A stretch of DNA of 64,000 bases, taken from Candidatus Nanoarchaeia archaeon. GTDB taxonomy: Archaea; Nanoarchaeota; Nanoarchaeia; SCGC-AAA011-G17; JAFCDX01. The stretch covers positions 35,764-99,763 of the forward strand of contig JAQUND010000004.1 in the NCBI GenBank assembly GCA_028717785.1, read 5' to 3'. The position numbers were made by a program, and so were the translations under genes. Each line of letters starts with the position of its first letter. The first letter of the stretch is position 1. The notes below the pieces were generated by a model. That model searched no databases and was not told where the DNA came from. It was given only the letters and a program-made list of their open reading frames with translations. This document shows, piece after piece, positions 61,856 through 64,000 of this stretch.

Positions 61856-62430
61856 TCTCTTTCATACTCCACATTGAACATTCCAATACTTTTTGTTTTT
61901 TCTGAATTATATAATTCATGTTTTAAATCTATTATTCTATCTACATATTTTTCTATTTTATCTTCTGGAAGGTTCATGCCTTTCATATATAATTTAATAT
62001 CATTTATATTATTTTCTTTAAATATCATATCATTTGGTAATAAACCCGCATTACCTAATTTAGATTTTAAAGTATCAAAGAATTTTCCTTCTATTTTTGC
62101 ATCTTTATACAAATCTTTTTTAGTTCCATAATCATTTGTTAAATAATTAGTTTCTTTTGTTTTTTCTCTTTCAACTAAAGGAGCTTCATTTATTATAGTT
62201 TCTTCTAAATTCTGTTCTTTTTGTGGAACTTTTAATTTAATATTAGAAAATTTTTCATGACTAACAAATTCAGGTTCTGAAAATTTTAATTCTTCTAAAA
62301 TTTCTTTTAATTCTTCAATTAATTTTTTATCTTTTAAATTTTTAATTGTATTTTCAAGAAATTCAATTTTTTTATCTAGTTCTTTTATAGATTCTAATTT
62401 TTTAAGGATAGTTTTTTTCTCATCTACCAT
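61852..62430 (-). CDS. Hypothetical coiled-coil protein
   Basis: 192 residues, very Lys/Glu-rich: a coiled coil (about 5-55) and a C-terminal helical part (NDIKLYMKGMNLPEDKIEKYVDRIIDL). No catalytic motif. Overlaps both its neighbours by a few bases, so it is the middle gene of a three-gene operon with the 502-residue protein and the TIM barrel, which suggests a joint function. Confidence 0.65.
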   Translation of the reverse strand: MVDEKKTILKKLESIKELDKKIEFLENTIKNLKDKKLIEELKEILEELKFSEPEFVSHEKFSNIKLKVPQKEQNLEETIINEAPLVEREKTKETNYLTNDYGTKKDLYKDAKIEGKFFDTLKSKLGNAGLLPNDMIFKENNINDIKLYMKGMNLPEDKIEKYVDRIIDLKHELYNSEKTKSIGMFNVEYERE

Positions 62431-63932
62431 GTTACCATTCCATGAGCTTTTTTGTAGATATCATAAGCCATGTAACAAAGATCTTTTGCTTGATCTTTTG
62501 CAAATTTTTTCATCTCTTTCATTCTATAACCTTCAGAAGGTTCTTTTACAAAAATTCCTTTGAATGTTCTTCCAATTTCTTTAAATGGATCAAACATTTC
62601 ACTTATTCCTTTTCCAAAATTTCCAAAAGGATTTTCTACTTTAAATTTTTTCTTTTTTTCTTTTTTCTCTTCGGTTTCTTCTTTCAAAAATTTATCTAAA
62701 TCTTCTTGTAAATCTTTTAAACTAATATCCGTTAAATCTTCAATTAAACTCATATCTTCATATAATTCTTGTTTTTCCATTACATCAACTTGTTCTTTTG
62801 TTAGAGAATAAGCATTAAATGTAATATCTGTTTTACCAGAATGAATATAATGTGTTCCTGATTGAGTTCTTGATGCATAAGGAACAGTTCTAAAATTAAA
62901 TATTATTTCTAAACAAGCGTATATTTTTGTATTAGGTTCAAATTTTGCATAACTTGGATGAATATCTAAAGGTTTTATTTCTCTTTTACCAAATAAAGAT
63001 AATTTCATTTGCATATTATTAAATGCAGCAACAATATCTGGAGTATTGAATTCTTTCATTCCCAATTTTTGAGCTGCTTTTAAGTATGGTTTGATCCATT
63101 TAACATACATTTTAACAGCACTAACTTGAGTTTTAAGATATTTTTTTTCAATATTGTATCTTTTTCTTAATTCTTTTTCAGATTCTGTTTCCCAAACTGA
63201 ATACTCTGCAATTTTTCTTAATAAAATATTTCTAACTCTTGCGTTTAAATCTAATTTTCCAACACCTTTTTCATCTTTTACAGCCATAAAAGCATCTCTT
63301 AGAGTAACAAATTGTAATTGTTGAGATAACATATTAATAGAACCACGTCCTTTTTTAATATCAACTTGATCCATCCAAATTCCTTTTAATGAAAGTTTAG
63401 CTCCTTCTCTCTTTTCTTCACTATCTGATTTTAAATTATCATATTCTTTTAATCTTATTTCGAATTCTTTTAAATCATAAACTAAATTAACAACACTTCT
63501 TAGAACCGCATTAATTGTTTCTAAAATTTTCATTGCTCTATCTTGCATTACACTTGCTCTTGCCCCTAAATCTCCAAAGTAACCTGATGCAGCCGATGCT
63601 TCAAATCCTTCTTCTGTTTTAGTTACTCCTTCTAATCCTAATCCTGATGGAGCTTTATCTCTCATAAAATCTAAAGTCCAGAAATATAATGGTTCTATTC
63701 CTTCTCCCATACTGTCATAAGATAGATTATAATTTGCTAGAGGTGCTTCTCTAATTGCTTTAATCAATTCTTCAGAAACTTCTGTTTCAGTTATTTTTGG
63801 TGGATTATCTGGTTGTTCTTCTTTTTGTCTTTTAATATCTTCTAGAAGTCCACTAAGGAAACTTATCTTACCTTCACCTTTTTTTCTGGATTTAACCTCT
63901 TTTTCTAGGTCTTTCTTACTTCCTATATCCAT
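62424..63932 (-). CDS. Hypothetical 502-residue protein, first gene of the TIM-barrel operon
   Basis: Helical, charged, no signal peptide or membrane segment. Recognisable pieces: SMGEGIEPLYFWTLDFMRDKAPSG, a possible nucleotide- or DNA-binding block MLSQQLQFVTLRDAFMAVKD, and FNFRTVPYASRTQSGTHYIHSGKTDI, which is beta-rich; then Glu/Lys-rich low complexity (KFLKEETEEKKEKKKKFKVE) and a C-terminal helix. No family recognised. A TATA box (GTATATAAAT on the minus strand, about 63943-63952) lies upstream of the ATG. Divergent from the gene starting at 63987. Confidence 0.65.
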   Translation of the reverse strand: MDIGSKKDLEKEVKSRKKGEGKISFLSGLLEDIKRQKEEQPDNPPKITETEVSEELIKAIREAPLANYNLSYDSMGEGIEPLYFWTLDFMRDKAPSGLGLEGVTKTEEGFEASAASGYFGDLGARASVMQDRAMKILETINAVLRSVVNLVYDLKEFEIRLKEYDNLKSDSEEKREGAKLSLKGIWMDQVDIKKGRGSINMLSQQLQFVTLRDAFMAVKDEKGVGKLDLNARVRNILLRKIAEYSVWETESEKELRKRYNIEKKYLKTQVSAVKMYVKWIKPYLKAAQKLGMKEFNTPDIVAAFNNMQMKLSLFGKREIKPLDIHPSYAKFEPNTKIYACLEIIFNFRTVPYASRTQSGTHYIHSGKTDITFNAYSLTKEQVDVMEKQELYEDMSLIEDLTDISLKDLQEDLDKFLKEETEEKKEKKKKFKVENPFGNFGKGISEMFDPFKEIGRTFKGIFVKEPSEGYRMKEMKKFAKDQAKDLCYMAYDIYKKAHGMVTW

Positions 63933-63986
63933 AATAATATTTATATACTACTTTGTTTTTAAAGATTGTGGTAAGAGGTGTAAAAA

Positions 63987-64000
63987 ATGAGTATATTTAG
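63987..64000 (+). CDS. Start of an unidentified gene, cut by the window end
   Basis: ATG AGT ATA TTT (Met-Ser-Ile-Phe) preceded by AAGAGGTG, a good ribosome binding site with seven-base spacing. Too short to identify. Confidence 0.55.

Noticed and set aside
62442..62811. Plus-strand Phe/Lys/Ser-rich frames
   Set aside because: Antisense shadows of a Glu/Lys-rich coding region.

Overview
The window is AT-rich (about a quarter G+C by eye), gene-dense archaeal DNA. The archaeal calls rest on aCPSF1/FttA, the proteasome beta subunit, archaeal CCA-adding enzyme, DphB, RNase P p30, DUF357, archaeal UMP kinase, TATA/BRE promoters with many leaderless starts, and tRNAs with bulge-helix-bulge introns. 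Small genes, a short SMC, many sequon-rich surface proteins and few metabolic genes suggest a DPANN archaeon of the Woesearchaeota/Pacearchaeota/Nanoarchaeota type; that placement is inference. No CRISPR array, rRNA, IS element or prophage is visible. No gap longer than 300 bases lacks a gene. Layout: 1-7456 is a surface-protein block: the tail of a truncated gene, a PKD protein, a probable S-layer-like protein with a strong ribosome binding site, and a five-domain Ig-like protein with a glycosylation-rich stalk. 7453-18889 is mostly housekeeping: smc, rnhB, a free-standing LAGLIDADG protein abutting an initiator tRNA, a presenilin-like protease, a RelE-type toxin pair, cca, psmB, fttA and tRNA-Ser(GCU). 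18975-33045 is a second surface block with a membrane metallopeptidase, a 1136-residue protein ending in a beta-barrel-like domain, a 2479-residue PKD giant and a dockerin/MopE protein. 33113-36817 holds an ArmA/RmtB-like rRNA methyltransferase, a MNT-HEPN pair, dphB and cspA. 36802-46130 is a third surface block with a Tat-type polysaccharide deacetylase, an RHH regulator divergent from a MopE surface gene, and a pilin-like gene followed by a giant MopE protein. 46166-51572 has an ArsR-iscS-iscU operon, a thiolation enzyme with YjbQ, DUF357 and pyrH. 51598-58329 has hicBA, a DEAD-box helicase, uppS, an AK6-like kinase, RNase P p30 and many small unknown genes. 58344-64000 ends with an unknown gene, a nucleotidyltransferase-HEPN fusion, and a three-gene operon whose last member is an endonuclease-IV-like TIM barrel carrying a large helical insertion. 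Most striking: both tRNA genes carry two introns each. The initiator tRNA has one in the D-loop and one at 53/54. The serine tRNA has a canonical 37/38 intron and one inside the T-loop. All four fit a bulge-helix-bulge fold whose predicted cuts rebuild a normal tRNA. Other leads are operator-like perfect palindromes at two toxin-antitoxin promoters and at the iscS operon start codon, an extended promoter motif recurring upstream of several genes, a pre-transmembrane TG motif in five surface proteins, and a beta-barrel-like domain in an archaeon. uppS, which makes the lipid carrier for glycosylation, fits the dense N-x-S/T sequons of the surface proteins.
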